Assembly: GCA_902574215.1 (NCBI GenBank)
Contig: CACGMR010000001.1
Span: 1 to 64,000 of the forward strand
From: an uncultured Pelagibacteraceae bacterium
GTDB lineage: Bacteria > Pseudomonadota > Alphaproteobacteria > Pelagibacterales > Pelagibacteraceae
Direction of reading: 5' to 3'
Length of the DNA stretch: 64,000 bases
The notes under the pieces: model-generated
The model's database searches: none
Seen by the model: the letters and a program-made list of their open reading frames with translations, nothing else
Told to the model about the DNA's origin: nothing
Position numbers and translations under genes: made by a program
Shown here: piece by piece, positions 20,112 to 29,745 of the stretch
Position numbering within the stretch: position 1 is the first letter of the stretch
Layout of the letters: each line of letters opens with the position of its first letter

Positions 20112-21167
20112 ATGGCAAGCATAAAATTTACTGGTGTTAATAAATCATTTGGTACTAATAAGATAATTAAAGATTTTAATCTACAAGGTAAAGAGGATGA
20201 ATTTCTTGTTTTGGTAGGACCATCAGGATGTGGAAAATCAACTCTTCTTAGAATGATTGCAGGATTAGAAAAAATAGATGAAGGTGAAATATTTATTAAT
20301 GATCAAAAAATTAACGAACTTCATCCTTCAAAACGTCAAACTGCGATGGTTTTTCAATCTTATGCTCTTTATCCTCATATGAATGTTTATGAAAATATGT
20401 CTTTTGGTTTAAAAATTGAAAAAAGACCGAAGGAAGAAATCAAAACAAAAGTAATGCAGGCTGCAAAAATTTTAAAAATTCAAGAGCTTTTAGAACGAAA
20501 ACCAAAACAATTATCCGGAGGTCAAAGACAAAGAGTAGCGATAGGAAGAGCTATTACAAGAAATCCAAAAATATTTTTATTTGACGAACCTTTATCAAAC
20601 TTAGATGCAGCTTTAAGAGCAGAAATGAGAGTTGAAATATCTAAATTACATAATCAAATCAAAACAAATATGATTTACGTAACTCATGACCAAGTAGAAG
20701 CTATGACCTTGGCAGATCGAATAGTTATTTTAAATCAAGGAAATATTGAACAAGTTGGTACTCCTGAAGAAATATATAATGATCCAGCAAATATTTTTGT
20801 AGCTCAATTTATTGGTACACCTAAAATGAATGTTTTAGAAATTAATGAAAAAAATGTAATTTCAGAAAGTTCAATTAAACTGCTTGGTAATGAAATTCAA
20901 TTTGATAAACTAAAATTTAATAAATCTAAACATTTTGTGGGAATAAGACCAGAACATTTAAAATCTAATCAGAAAACTCAATATTCTTTTAATCCTGAAA
21001 TAGAATTAATAGAAAATTTGGGTAATGAAAAAATTATTTACTTAAAACAAGATGAATACCAACTGAGTGCCAAAATTTCTAGCAATCTACAAATAAGTAA
21101 TTCAATAGGATTTGATGTAAAAGATGTTTTTGTTTTTGATCAAAATGGCAAAAGAATACAATCTTGA
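20112..21167 (+). CDS. Sugar-type ABC transporter ATPase (MalK/UgpC-like)
   Basis: GPSGCGKSTLLRMIAGLE, LSGGQRQRVAIGRAI, DEPLSNLDAALR, MNVxE C-terminal TOBE. Confidence 0.92.
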   Translation: MASIKFTGVNKSFGTNKIIKDFNLQGKEDEFLVLVGPSGCGKSTLLRMIAGLEKIDEGEIFINDQKINELHPSKRQTAMVFQSYALYPHMNVYENMSFGLKIEKRPKEEIKTKVMQAAKILKIQELLERKPKQLSGGQRQRVAIGRAITRNPKIFLFDEPLSNLDAALRAEMRVEISKLHNQIKTNMIYVTHDQVEAMTLADRIVILNQGNIEQVGTPEEIYNDPANIFVAQFIGTPKMNVLEINEKNVISESSIKLLGNEIQFDKLKFNKSKHFVGIRPEHLKSNQKTQYSFNPEIELIENLGNEKIIYLKQDEYQLSAKISSNLQISNSIGFDVKDVFVFDQNGKRIQS

Positions 21168-21330
21168 TACAACTCAAAATTGACTAATTTAGAATTATTA
21201 AGAATTTTAGACCTTTTTTCTTATGAGGTTTTTGCATAACTGTTATTTAAAAGTAAGAGGTATGCGACTTAGAATCATTACAATAAGGTATCCTTAGAAT
21301 AATATTGATTAGATCATTTAAGGAGGGTCA

Positions 21331-22662
21331 ATGAAAAATATAATTAAGTTATTCTGCGTGATTAGTTTTTTTATAACTAATGTTGTTTACGCAGATATAA
21401 AGTTTTGGACTACAGAAGTTCAGCCTGCTCGAATGGCAAAGCAGGAGGAAATGGCCAAAGCTTTTGAAGCTAAAACTGGAATCAAGGTTGATGTAATTCC
21501 AGTTGAAGAAAAAGAACTAGGTACAAGAGCTACAGCAGCAGCTGCTGCAGGTGATTTACCAGACGTAATTTATCATACTTTACAATATGTATTACCATGG
21601 GCTGAGGCAGGAATCTTAGATGTAGATGCCAATGACGATGTAGTTAAAGAATTGGGTAAAAATACATTTGCACCGGGTGCACTAAATATGGCTAAGAAGG
21701 GATCAAAAATTGCAGCGGTTCCAGTAGATGGATGGACACAAATGGTTGTTTATAGAAAAGATCTTTTTGAAAATGCAGATTTAGCACCGCCAACAAGTTA
21801 TGCTAACATTGTTGCTGCAGTTGAAAAATTATCAAAACAAAGTGGTATGTTTGGTTTCGTAGCTGCAACTAAAACTGATGAAAATTTCATGAGTCAGGTT
21901 TTAGAGCACGTTCTTTTAGCAAATGGAGTTAATATTGTTAAAAAAGGTGGCATCAAGAAACAGGGTAAAAAGTTAAAAGAAGCATTAGAGTTTTATAAAG
22001 TAATTGCAAAAGCAAGTCCTCCAGGAGAATTGTACTGGAAACAATCTAGAGCACTTTACTTTGCAGGTAAAACTCCAATGATTATTTGGTCTCCGTTCAT
22101 TATGGATGAGCTTGCTGGTTTAAGAGACTCTGCTCCACCAACAATTAACAGTGATCCTACATCACCTGAACTAGCTTCTAAAACTGGTTTTATAACTAAT
22201 TTTAGCGGACCTAGTAATAAAAAAGGTGCTGCATGGGCAGATGTTAGATATTTTGGTATAACAGCTGATGCTGATACAGATGAAGCTAAACAATTTATCA
22301 TGTATTCAATGGATGAAGGTTACACAAGTACATTATCGATAGCTCCAGAAGGTAAATTTCCAGTAAGAAGAGGAAATTCAAGTGACCCTGAGGCTTTCAC
22401 AAAAGCTTGGAGTAAACTACCTGTTGGAGTTGATAGAAAGGCACCATTGTCAGATCTATATGACCCAGATGTTATTAATAACATTGTAGCTGGTTTAGAT
22501 ACTGCAAATAGATGGGGTGTTAAAGAAGGTGAACTATCAAGAGCATCAAAAGTCATAAATTCTCAATTTATAAATAGAATTACTAGACTTTATATTGACG
22601 ACCAAATTGATGTTGATGAAGCTGTTGATATGATTAATAAATCATTAGCTAAATTCAATTAA
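21331..22662 (+). CDS. ABC transporter carbohydrate-type substrate-binding protein
   Basis: Signal peptide; IKFWTTEVQPARMAKQEEMAKAFEAKTGIKVDVIPVEE; family 1 SBP pattern. Confidence 0.9.
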   Translation: MKNIIKLFCVISFFITNVVYADIKFWTTEVQPARMAKQEEMAKAFEAKTGIKVDVIPVEEKELGTRATAAAAAGDLPDVIYHTLQYVLPWAEAGILDVDANDDVVKELGKNTFAPGALNMAKKGSKIAAVPVDGWTQMVVYRKDLFENADLAPPTSYANIVAAVEKLSKQSGMFGFVAATKTDENFMSQVLEHVLLANGVNIVKKGGIKKQGKKLKEALEFYKVIAKASPPGELYWKQSRALYFAGKTPMIIWSPFIMDELAGLRDSAPPTINSDPTSPELASKTGFITNFSGPSNKKGAAWADVRYFGITADADTDEAKQFIMYSMDEGYTSTLSIAPEGKFPVRRGNSSDPEAFTKAWSKLPVGVDRKAPLSDLYDPDVINNIVAGLDTANRWGVKEGELSRASKVINSQFINRITRLYIDDQIDVDEAVDMINKSLAKFN

Positions 22663-22674
22663 TTTTAATTTTTT

Positions 22675-22709
22675 AAAAAAGCGGATAATATAAATTATCC
22701 GCTTTTTTT
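22675..22709 (+). terminator. Rho-independent terminator/attenuator between SBP and permease
   Basis: AAAAAAGCGGATAAT ATAA ATTATCCGC followed by T7; permease ATG begins at 22710 immediately after the T-tract. Confidence 0.88.
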
Positions 22710-23969
22710 ATGAATGACACTTTAGCAAATACAGAAAAAAAAACTGCATATATACTAACATTACCTGCAGTCCTTCTGGTTTTTTCAATAATTTTATTTC
22801 CAATTTTTGCAAATATATGGATTAGTTTTAAAGAAGTTGAATTAAAAGATATTCGAATTCCAGAACCAAGAGCAAAAAAAATCGTAAAATCTATTTCTAA
22901 CGAACCCACTAAAATAAAAATATTATATAAGTTAAGAAATAGTTCATTAATTCAAGAAATTAGAGATGTTTCTTTTCAAGATAATTTTCCAAAAAATTTA
23001 GAAATTGAAAATTTAGATCCAAGATGTTCTTTTAAAAAGTATATCTTAAAATGTGAATTTGGAAATTGGCCAGCTAAATATAGGGAAAATTTTCAGGTAA
23101 TATTTGAAACAAATGATGGATCAAAAATAAACAAAGAAAATCTTAAATCAATTAAACCAAAATTAGATGGGAAATCTGATAATATATTACTTAATACTAA
23201 CTTTACTCTTAAAAACTTTAAAAAAGTTTTATTTGAAAATGAATTTCTAGATTTATTACTAACAACGTTTTATTACACATTTTTTGGAACAGTTGGCTCA
23301 ATAGTATTTGGTATTTTAACTGCTCAAATGGTGAATCAAAAATTTTATGGAAGAACATTCATGAGAAGTGTTCTGCTTTTCCCTTATGTTGCTCCAGTTG
23401 TTGCTTTAGCTTATACTTGGGAACTTTTACTAGATCCGAATAGCGGTACGTTAAATAGTTTACTATTAAATTATCAAATTATTGAAACTCCAATAAATCT
23501 TCTTGGACAAAAATATATTGAAATTAGTATTTTAGGTTTTGATTTTAAATTAAGGTTAGCACTTACAACAGTTATAATGTTTGAGATCTGGAGATATTTT
23601 CCTTTAGCCTTTTTATTTATTCTTGCAAGACTTCAAGCTATTCCAAAAGAATTATATGAGGCTGCTGATGTTGATGGAGCAAGTCCCTTTCAAAAATTTT
23701 TTAATATTACACTTCCTCAAATTACTGCAGTAATTTCGATTTTATTCATGATTAGATTTATATGGAATTTTAATAAATTTGAGGACGTGTTTTTATTAAC
23801 AGGAGGCGCATCAGGAACGAGAACTTTACCAATAAATGTTTATCAACAAGGTTTTGCAATATCAGATATTGGAATGGGCTCAGCCGTTTCAATTGTAATC
23901 GTTGTATTACTTTTGATGTTTATGTTTTTTTATTTTAAACTTTTAGGAAAGAGAGTTGATGAGAACTAA
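22710..23969 (+). CDS. Sugar-type ABC permease (MalF-like) with ~120-aa extracytoplasmic insertion
   Basis: EAADVDGASPFQKFFNITLPQI EAA loop; insertion after first TM. Confidence 0.9.
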   Translation: MNDTLANTEKKTAYILTLPAVLLVFSIILFPIFANIWISFKEVELKDIRIPEPRAKKIVKSISNEPTKIKILYKLRNSSLIQEIRDVSFQDNFPKNLEIENLDPRCSFKKYILKCEFGNWPAKYRENFQVIFETNDGSKINKENLKSIKPKLDGKSDNILLNTNFTLKNFKKVLFENEFLDLLLTTFYYTFFGTVGSIVFGILTAQMVNQKFYGRTFMRSVLLFPYVAPVVALAYTWELLLDPNSGTLNSLLLNYQIIETPINLLGQKYIEISILGFDFKLRLALTTVIMFEIWRYFPLAFLFILARLQAIPKELYEAADVDGASPFQKFFNITLPQITAVISILFMIRFIWNFNKFEDVFLLTGGASGTRTLPINVYQQGFAISDIGMGSAVSIVIVVLLLMFMFFYFKLLGKRVDEN

Positions 23970-25152
23970 AAATACTATAATATTTTCATTAATATCTACT
24001 TTTTTTTTAATTTTTTTAATTTCTATTTGGAAGATATTGGCAACATTGCAAGGTTTAAGCATTACTAGCTTTAACATTGAAATACTTTTCATCTTTGGGT
24101 TTTTAATATCGTTAGGTCACTTAGGAATAGGTGATAAAATTAAATCATTTTATAAATCAATAATTTTTTCTTCCATATTCGTTTTTTGTGATGGTTACTT
24201 AATACAAAAATTACCAATTTGGTACAATGTGGGTGTATTTTTAATATTATATTTTTTTACTTATAAAATTAGTAAATATAATTTCATAAGTTTAAAAGAA
24301 GAACACTCTACTCAAGTAATTTTATTTGACTTCTTAACTTTATTTGGAATTTTATTTTTTTCTTTTGTAATACTTTTTCCATTTTACATGATGTTAGTGA
24401 CAAGTTTTAAAACACAAATAGCTTTGTTGGTAAATCCTTTAGATTTTAGTATAAATTTTGGACAAGATATAAAAGATTTATTTAAATCTTATTTTGTAAT
24501 TTTTAAATCTTATAAATTTGGAAAATATATTGTGACTAGTACTATTGTTTCTGTTGGAACTGTTATTATCACTCTTATTTTTGCAATACCTGCTGCTTAT
24601 GCAGTTGCAAGATTAAATTTCTTTGGAAAAACATTTTTGTCTACCTCTATACTGATAATATACATGTTCCCTGCAATCGTTCTTGTTATTCCATTGTATA
24701 CGATATTTAGTCAATTGGGCTTACGTAACTCTATAGAAGGTTTATTAATTGTGTATACAGCAACAACTCTTCCAGTAGCTATTTATATGTTACAAGGATA
24801 CTTCAAAAGTATACCAAAAGAATTAGAAGAAGCTGCAATTTTAGACAAATTAAGTTGGTTTGGAATTATAACAAAAATTATAATTCCCTTGAGCATTCCT
24901 GCAATTTCATCTGTAGCTTTGTATGTTTTTATGATTGCTTGGAATGAGTTTTTATTTTCTTTGATGTTTTTGGACAATCCTAATTCATTTACATTATCAA
25001 GGGCTATCCAATATTTAAGTGGAGATGCAGAAACGCCAAGACAATATTTAATGGCAGGCTCAGTGGTTGTTACATTACCAGTACTATTTATATTTGTTTA
25101 TTTTGAAAAATATTTAGTAAGTGGTCTGACCGCAGGAAGTGTGAAAGGTTAA
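23959..25152 (+). CDS. Sugar-type ABC permease (MalG-like) with extra N-terminal TM segment region
   Basis: EAAILDKLSWFGIITKIIIPLSIPA EAA loop; ATG at 23959 (track starts at TTG 23956). Confidence 0.9.
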   Translation: MRTKNTIIFSLISTFFLIFLISIWKILATLQGLSITSFNIEILFIFGFLISLGHLGIGDKIKSFYKSIIFSSIFVFCDGYLIQKLPIWYNVGVFLILYFFTYKISKYNFISLKEEHSTQVILFDFLTLFGILFFSFVILFPFYMMLVTSFKTQIALLVNPLDFSINFGQDIKDLFKSYFVIFKSYKFGKYIVTSTIVSVGTVIITLIFAIPAAYAVARLNFFGKTFLSTSILIIYMFPAIVLVIPLYTIFSQLGLRNSIEGLLIVYTATTLPVAIYMLQGYFKSIPKELEEAAILDKLSWFGIITKIIIPLSIPAISSVALYVFMIAWNEFLFSLMFLDNPNSFTLSRAIQYLSGDAETPRQYLMAGSVVVTLPVLFIFVYFEKYLVSGLTAGSVKG

Positions 25153-26408
25153 TGAGAAATTTAATTAATAAGGCTCAAAAGACCTTACTGGGTAACAGAA
25201 GAAAAGGTTATACCTTACCTACAAATAATAAACTTTACCCAGCTCAATGGAATTGGGACTCTGCGTTTATAGCACTAGGTTATTCTTATTTTAATTTAAA
25301 CCATGCACTTAAAGAAATTACAACATTGCTAGATGGTCAGTGGAAAGATGGCATGGTTCCTCACATATTATTTCATGATACAAATACAAACTATTATCCA
25401 AATTATACTGCTTGGAATTGTGGTAATAAAATTCATTCATCTGGTATTACTCAACCACCTATTTTAGCAACTATTTTGAAATTGATTTTAGATAAAAACA
25501 AAATATCCAATAAACAAACTAAAGAAGTAAAAAAAATTGTAAAAAAAATAATTAGATTTCATGAATGGTTTATTAAATTTAGAGATCCAAAGAAAACTGG
25601 GTTAGTTTCGATTCTTCATCCTTGGGAAAGTGGATATGATAATTCTCCTATTTGGGATGAACCAATGGAAAAAGTAACTATTGAAAAAAATTTAAAATAT
25701 AAAAGAGCAGATAATAAACTTGTTAACCCAGATCATAGACCTCTTAATATAGACTATGATAGATATGTATCTATTAAGAATAATTTAAGAAAAAAAAAAT
25801 ATAATCCTAAAAAAATTTTTAAATCTTCTTTATTTAATGTTGTAGATGTTGGATTTAATTCTTTATTTTTAAAGGCTAACAAAGATCTTATTCAAATATT
25901 AAATAAGTTTAATCTAGAGAGTTCTAAAATAAGTAATTATGTAAAAGTTACTGAAAAAAAAATACTAAAATTATATGATAAAAAAAAAGGAAGTTTTTTT
26001 TCAAAGGATTTAAGAAATAAGAAAAATATTTATGTACCTTCGATTACAAATTATTTTATCCTTTTTGCAGATTTAAATAACGATTTAATTAATAAGAAAT
26101 TAATTAAAAGTCTTAAAAATCATAATAAAAATGATAAATATTTTTTTTCTTCAATTAAACCTAATCATAAAAGTTTTGAGGAAAAAAGGTATTGGAGGGG
26201 TCCGATTTGGGTGAACTGTAATTGGTTTATTTACAAAGGATTAATGAATAAAGACAATTCTTTTTCAAAAAAAATTAAAAGAAAAACGATACAAATGATA
26301 GAGGCAAATGGTTTTCACGAATATTATACTAGAAAAAGTGCTAAACCTATGGGAGCCAAGAATTTTTCTTGGTCAGCAGCTCTTTATTTAGACTTAGTGT
26401 TAAATTAA
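25152..26408 (+). CDS. GH63-like glycoside hydrolase, resembling glucosylglycerate/mannosylglycerate hydrolase
   Basis: YPAQWNWDSAFIALG, QWKDGMVPHILFH, SGITQPP, HPWESGYDNSPIWD, YKRADN, YDRY, YWRGPIW motifs. Confidence 0.75.
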   Translation: MRNLINKAQKTLLGNRRKGYTLPTNNKLYPAQWNWDSAFIALGYSYFNLNHALKEITTLLDGQWKDGMVPHILFHDTNTNYYPNYTAWNCGNKIHSSGITQPPILATILKLILDKNKISNKQTKEVKKIVKKIIRFHEWFIKFRDPKKTGLVSILHPWESGYDNSPIWDEPMEKVTIEKNLKYKRADNKLVNPDHRPLNIDYDRYVSIKNNLRKKKYNPKKIFKSSLFNVVDVGFNSLFLKANKDLIQILNKFNLESSKISNYVKVTEKKILKLYDKKKGSFFSKDLRNKKNIYVPSITNYFILFADLNNDLINKKLIKSLKNHNKNDKYFFSSIKPNHKSFEEKRYWRGPIWVNCNWFIYKGLMNKDNSFSKKIKRKTIQMIEANGFHEYYTRKSAKPMGAKNFSWSAALYLDLVLN

Positions 26409-26410
26409 AA

Positions 26411-27697
26411 TTAACCTGTATATCCGTATTTTTTCAATCTTACGTCACCAGTTCTTGCATGTGCTTCCATACCCTCGTATCTTGAAAGTCTTGCAGCTGC
26501 AGCACCAACTAATTCTGTAGATTCTTTTGTCATTCTTTGGAAACTTAGTGTTTTGATAAATTTTCCTACAAATAAACCACCTGTATATCTTCCAGCTCCT
26601 TTTGTAGGTAAAATATGATTTGTTCCTGAACATTTATCTCCATAAGCAACAGTTGTTTCTTCACCAACAAATAAAGAACCATAATTTTTTAATCTGTTGT
26701 GGAACCAATCTAAATTTTTTGTTTGGACTTCTAAGTGCTCAGGTGCATACTCATCACTAATTGTGGCCATCTCTTCATCAGTATCACAAAGAACTACTTC
26801 TCCGTAATCTCTCCAAGCCGCCTCAGCATTGGTTCTTGGTAATTCTGGTAATTCAGCAATTAATTCTGGAACTCTTTTCATTACCTTTTCTGCTAAATCT
26901 TTACTTGTTGTATATAACCAAGCAGGCGAATTATAGCCATGCTCAGCTTGACCAACTAAATCTACGGCTACTATTTCTGGATCAGCAGTTTCATCAGCAA
27001 TTATTGCAATTTCAGTTGGACCAGCAAATAAATCTATTCCAACTTTACCAAATAAAATTCTTTTAGCTTCAGCAACAAATTGATTACCCGGACCTACCAA
27101 AATATCAGCAGGTGCGTTTCCAAATAAACCATTAGTCATAGCTGCAATTGCTTGTACTCCACCTAAGTTCATTATTACATCAGCACCACAAAGGTCAGCT
27201 GTATAAACAATAGTAGGATGAACCCCAACACCTGGTTTTGGCGAACTACACACAAGAATATTTTTAACACCAGCAACTTTTGCAGTCGTTACACTCATCA
27301 CAGCAGAAGCAATATGAGCATATCTACCTGCAGGAACATAACATCCAGCAGTGTTTACAGGAATTAATCTTTGACCAGCATACAAACCTTCTGAAAGTTC
27401 AACTTCAAAATCTTGTCCATAATTTTTTAATTGGGCTTCTGCAAATTTTCTAACTCTTTCGTGAGAAAACTGAACATCATCTTTAGTTTTTTGGTCTAAA
27501 CTTTTTTTTATCTCTTCAATTTTTTCTTTGGAAACAATTACATCACCCTCAAATTTATCAAATTTTTTTGAAAGCTCTTTACAACCTTCCTCTTTTGTTT
27601 TTTCAATATCTTTTAAGATATTTTCAACTATCTCTCTTGTTTTGGTATCATCTGTTGAAGATGTTTTTGGTGATTTTTTTAAATATTGTATTGCCAT
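26411..27697 (-). CDS. Histidinol dehydrogenase-family protein, HpsN (sulfopropanediol 3-dehydrogenase)-like subgroup
   Basis: GPGNQFVAEAKRILFGKVGIDLFAGPTEIAIIAD; GCYVPAGRYAHIASAVMSV and TNHILPTKGAGRYTGGLFVGKFIKTLSFQRM differ from classical HisD. Confidence 0.75.
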   Translation of the reverse strand: MAIQYLKKSPKTSSTDDTKTREIVENILKDIEKTKEEGCKELSKKFDKFEGDVIVSKEKIEEIKKSLDQKTKDDVQFSHERVRKFAEAQLKNYGQDFEVELSEGLYAGQRLIPVNTAGCYVPAGRYAHIASAVMSVTTAKVAGVKNILVCSSPKPGVGVHPTIVYTADLCGADVIMNLGGVQAIAAMTNGLFGNAPADILVGPGNQFVAEAKRILFGKVGIDLFAGPTEIAIIADETADPEIVAVDLVGQAEHGYNSPAWLYTTSKDLAEKVMKRVPELIAELPELPRTNAEAAWRDYGEVVLCDTDEEMATISDEYAPEHLEVQTKNLDWFHNRLKNYGSLFVGEETTVAYGDKCSGTNHILPTKGAGRYTGGLFVGKFIKTLSFQRMTKESTELVGAAAARLSRYEGMEAHARTGDVRLKKYGYTG

Positions 27698-27772
27698 TAT
27701 CGCTTCCTTTATTTTGAGCCTATTTAATAGAGTATAAAAGCAACGAATTCAATATGTTTACTTAATTTAGAA

Positions 27773-28684
27773 CTAATCTAATGCAACAACCGCTGCTGCA
27801 ATAGAAGCTAATCGTGCCTGAGCTTCATCAGATCTGCTAGTTATAACCACAGGAACTTTCCCACCAACGACAACCCCTGCGGCACATGCACTACTAAAAT
27901 ATATAAGCATTTTTACCAAAGCATTTCCAGTTTCTACACTCGGCACTAACAATACATCTGCCTCACCAGCAACTAAGTTTTTAATTCCTTTTATTGCTGC
28001 TGATTTTTTTGAAATACTATTATCAAATGCTAAAGGACCAAAAACATCAGCATTTAAATTTTCTTCTTTAGCTAACTTTGTAATTTCTGCTGCTTCAATT
28101 GAACTTGGTACACTTTCTAAAACTTCCTCTGTTGCTGATAAAACAGATATTTTTGGTCTTTCTATTCCTATTCTGTGGGAAAAATTTATTACATTTTTCA
28201 AGATATGCATTTTAGTTTTTACATTGGGCAATACATTTAATGCTCCATCAGTGATTATTAGAGGTTTATCATCTTTGCCAATACTCATATGCCAAATATG
28301 ACTTAGTCTTTTTTTGCCCAACAAATTATATTCACGTTTTAAAACCTCTTTCATAAGAACATCTGTATGAATGTGTCCTTTGACAATTATTTTAACCTTT
28401 TCTTCACTTGCAAGTTTAGCAGCAATTTTAGCGGTATCGTTCTCTACAGGTTCATGAATAAGTTCGTATTTAGAAATATCCCATTTAATATCTTCAGCAC
28501 ATTTTTGTATTTCAACTTCATGACCAATAAAAATAGGTTCAATTAGATTTTCATTTACCGCATCTTGAATGGATAACATTGGTAAAGGTTTTCCTGCATT
28601 TACAACAGCAACTTTAACACCTTTTTTTTTATGAGCTAAATCCAGAAGGTTATTTGGGCAAATAATTTCTTTACTTGATAGCAT
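27773..28684 (-). CDS. Phosphate acetyl/butyryltransferase family protein
   Basis: GPLAFDNSISKKSAAIKGIKN.VAGEADVLLVPSVETGNALVKML; PVVITSRSDEAQARLASIAAA. Confidence 0.85.
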   Translation of the reverse strand: MLSSKEIICPNNLLDLAHKKKGVKVAVVNAGKPLPMLSIQDAVNENLIEPIFIGHEVEIQKCAEDIKWDISKYELIHEPVENDTAKIAAKLASEEKVKIIVKGHIHTDVLMKEVLKREYNLLGKKRLSHIWHMSIGKDDKPLIITDGALNVLPNVKTKMHILKNVINFSHRIGIERPKISVLSATEEVLESVPSSIEAAEITKLAKEENLNADVFGPLAFDNSISKKSAAIKGIKNLVAGEADVLLVPSVETGNALVKMLIYFSSACAAGVVVGGKVPVVITSRSDEAQARLASIAAAVVALD

Positions 28685-28689
28685 AATAT

Positions 28690-29745
28690 TTAATCGTTAA
28701 GAATTTTTACTTCTTGGTCATTTATACTTAAAAAGACTTCTTCTCCAACTTTAAATATGTCAATTGTTTCTCCAGAAATTACAAACAGTTTCCCAGCATT
28801 TGAATTTAATATGTATTGATAGCTACTTCCCACAAATGAAGCATTATTCACAGTTGCATGAATAGAATTTTCTTTTTTATCTTTATTAATTGAAATTTTT
28901 TCAGGTCTAAGTGCTACAGAAACAGTTTTTTCAAAATCTTTATCACTTTGTATTTTAATATTCATTTCAGCTATTTTTAAATCATAAGAGCTAGATTGTT
29001 TATTTAAGATTTCAGCTTTTACTACATTTGCATCACCTATAAAATTAGCTACAAATTTATTTTGTGGAAAATTATAAAGATCTTTTGGACTACCTTCTTG
29101 AGCGATGACTGCATTATTCATCACAATAACTTTATCAGAAATAGCTAACGCTTCTTCTTGGTCATGGGTTACATAAATAGTTGTAACTCCTAATTTTTGT
29201 TGAATTTCTCTAATATCTTCTCTTACTTGTCTTCTTAATTTTGCATCTAAGTTAGAAAGAGGTTCATCGAAAAGCAGTACTTTTGGTTCCAACACAATTG
29301 CTCTTGCAACCGCAACCCTTTGCTGCTGTCCGCCAGATAGTTCTGATGGCATCCTGTTTTCATACCCTTCTAAATTTACCAATTTTAGAGTTTCTAAAGA
29401 TTTTTGAATATATTCTTCCTTATTTACATTTACCATTTTTAAGCCATACGAAACATTTTCAATTACACTCATGTGTGGAAACAAAGCATAAGATTGAAAT
29501 ACCATTGATACATCTCTGTCAGTTGCAGGCAATAATGTTACGTCTTCATCATCTACTAATATTTTACCACTTGTAGCTCTTTCTAGACCTGCAATAATTC
29601 TTAGTGAAGTAGTTTTTCCACAACCAGATGGACCAAGTAAAGTAGTTAAAGTTCCAGCTTCAAATTTACAGCTAACATTATCTACCGCTGTAGTTTCATT
29701 AAATTTTTTTGTTATATTTTCAAACTTTACTTCTGCTTTTTTCAT
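28690..29745 (-). CDS. ABC transporter ATPase (FbpC/AfuC/AepV type)
   Basis: GPSGCGKTTSLRIIAGLE, LSGGQQQRVAVARAIVLEP, DEPLSNLDAKLR. Confidence 0.92.
   Translation of the reverse strand: MKKAEVKFENITKKFNETTAVDNVSCKFEAGTLTTLLGPSGCGKTTSLRIIAGLERATSGKILVDDEDVTLLPATDRDVSMVFQSYALFPHMSVIENVSYGLKMVNVNKEEYIQKSLETLKLVNLEGYENRMPSELSGGQQQRVAVARAIVLEPKVLLFDEPLSNLDAKLRRQVREDIREIQQKLGVTTIYVTHDQEEALAISDKVIVMNNAVIAQEGSPKDLYNFPQNKFVANFIGDANVVKAEILNKQSSSYDLKIAEMNIKIQSDKDFEKTVSVALRPEKISINKDKKENSIHATVNNASFVGSSYQYILNSNAGKLFVISGETIDIFKVGEEVFLSINDQEVKILND

Noticed and set aside
21168-21330. Possible riboswitch in the 163-nt leader before the Mal-type SBP
   Set aside because: I could not build a convincing multi-stem structure or match a known riboswitch class by eye; only a strong SD (AAGGAGGG) is clear.
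26445-27066. Alternate-frame and antisense ORFs inside the HisD/HpsN-like gene (26445-26633, 26761-27066)
   Set aside because: Shadow ORFs of a strongly conserved enzyme; Lys/Tyr- or Leu/Gln-rich noise.
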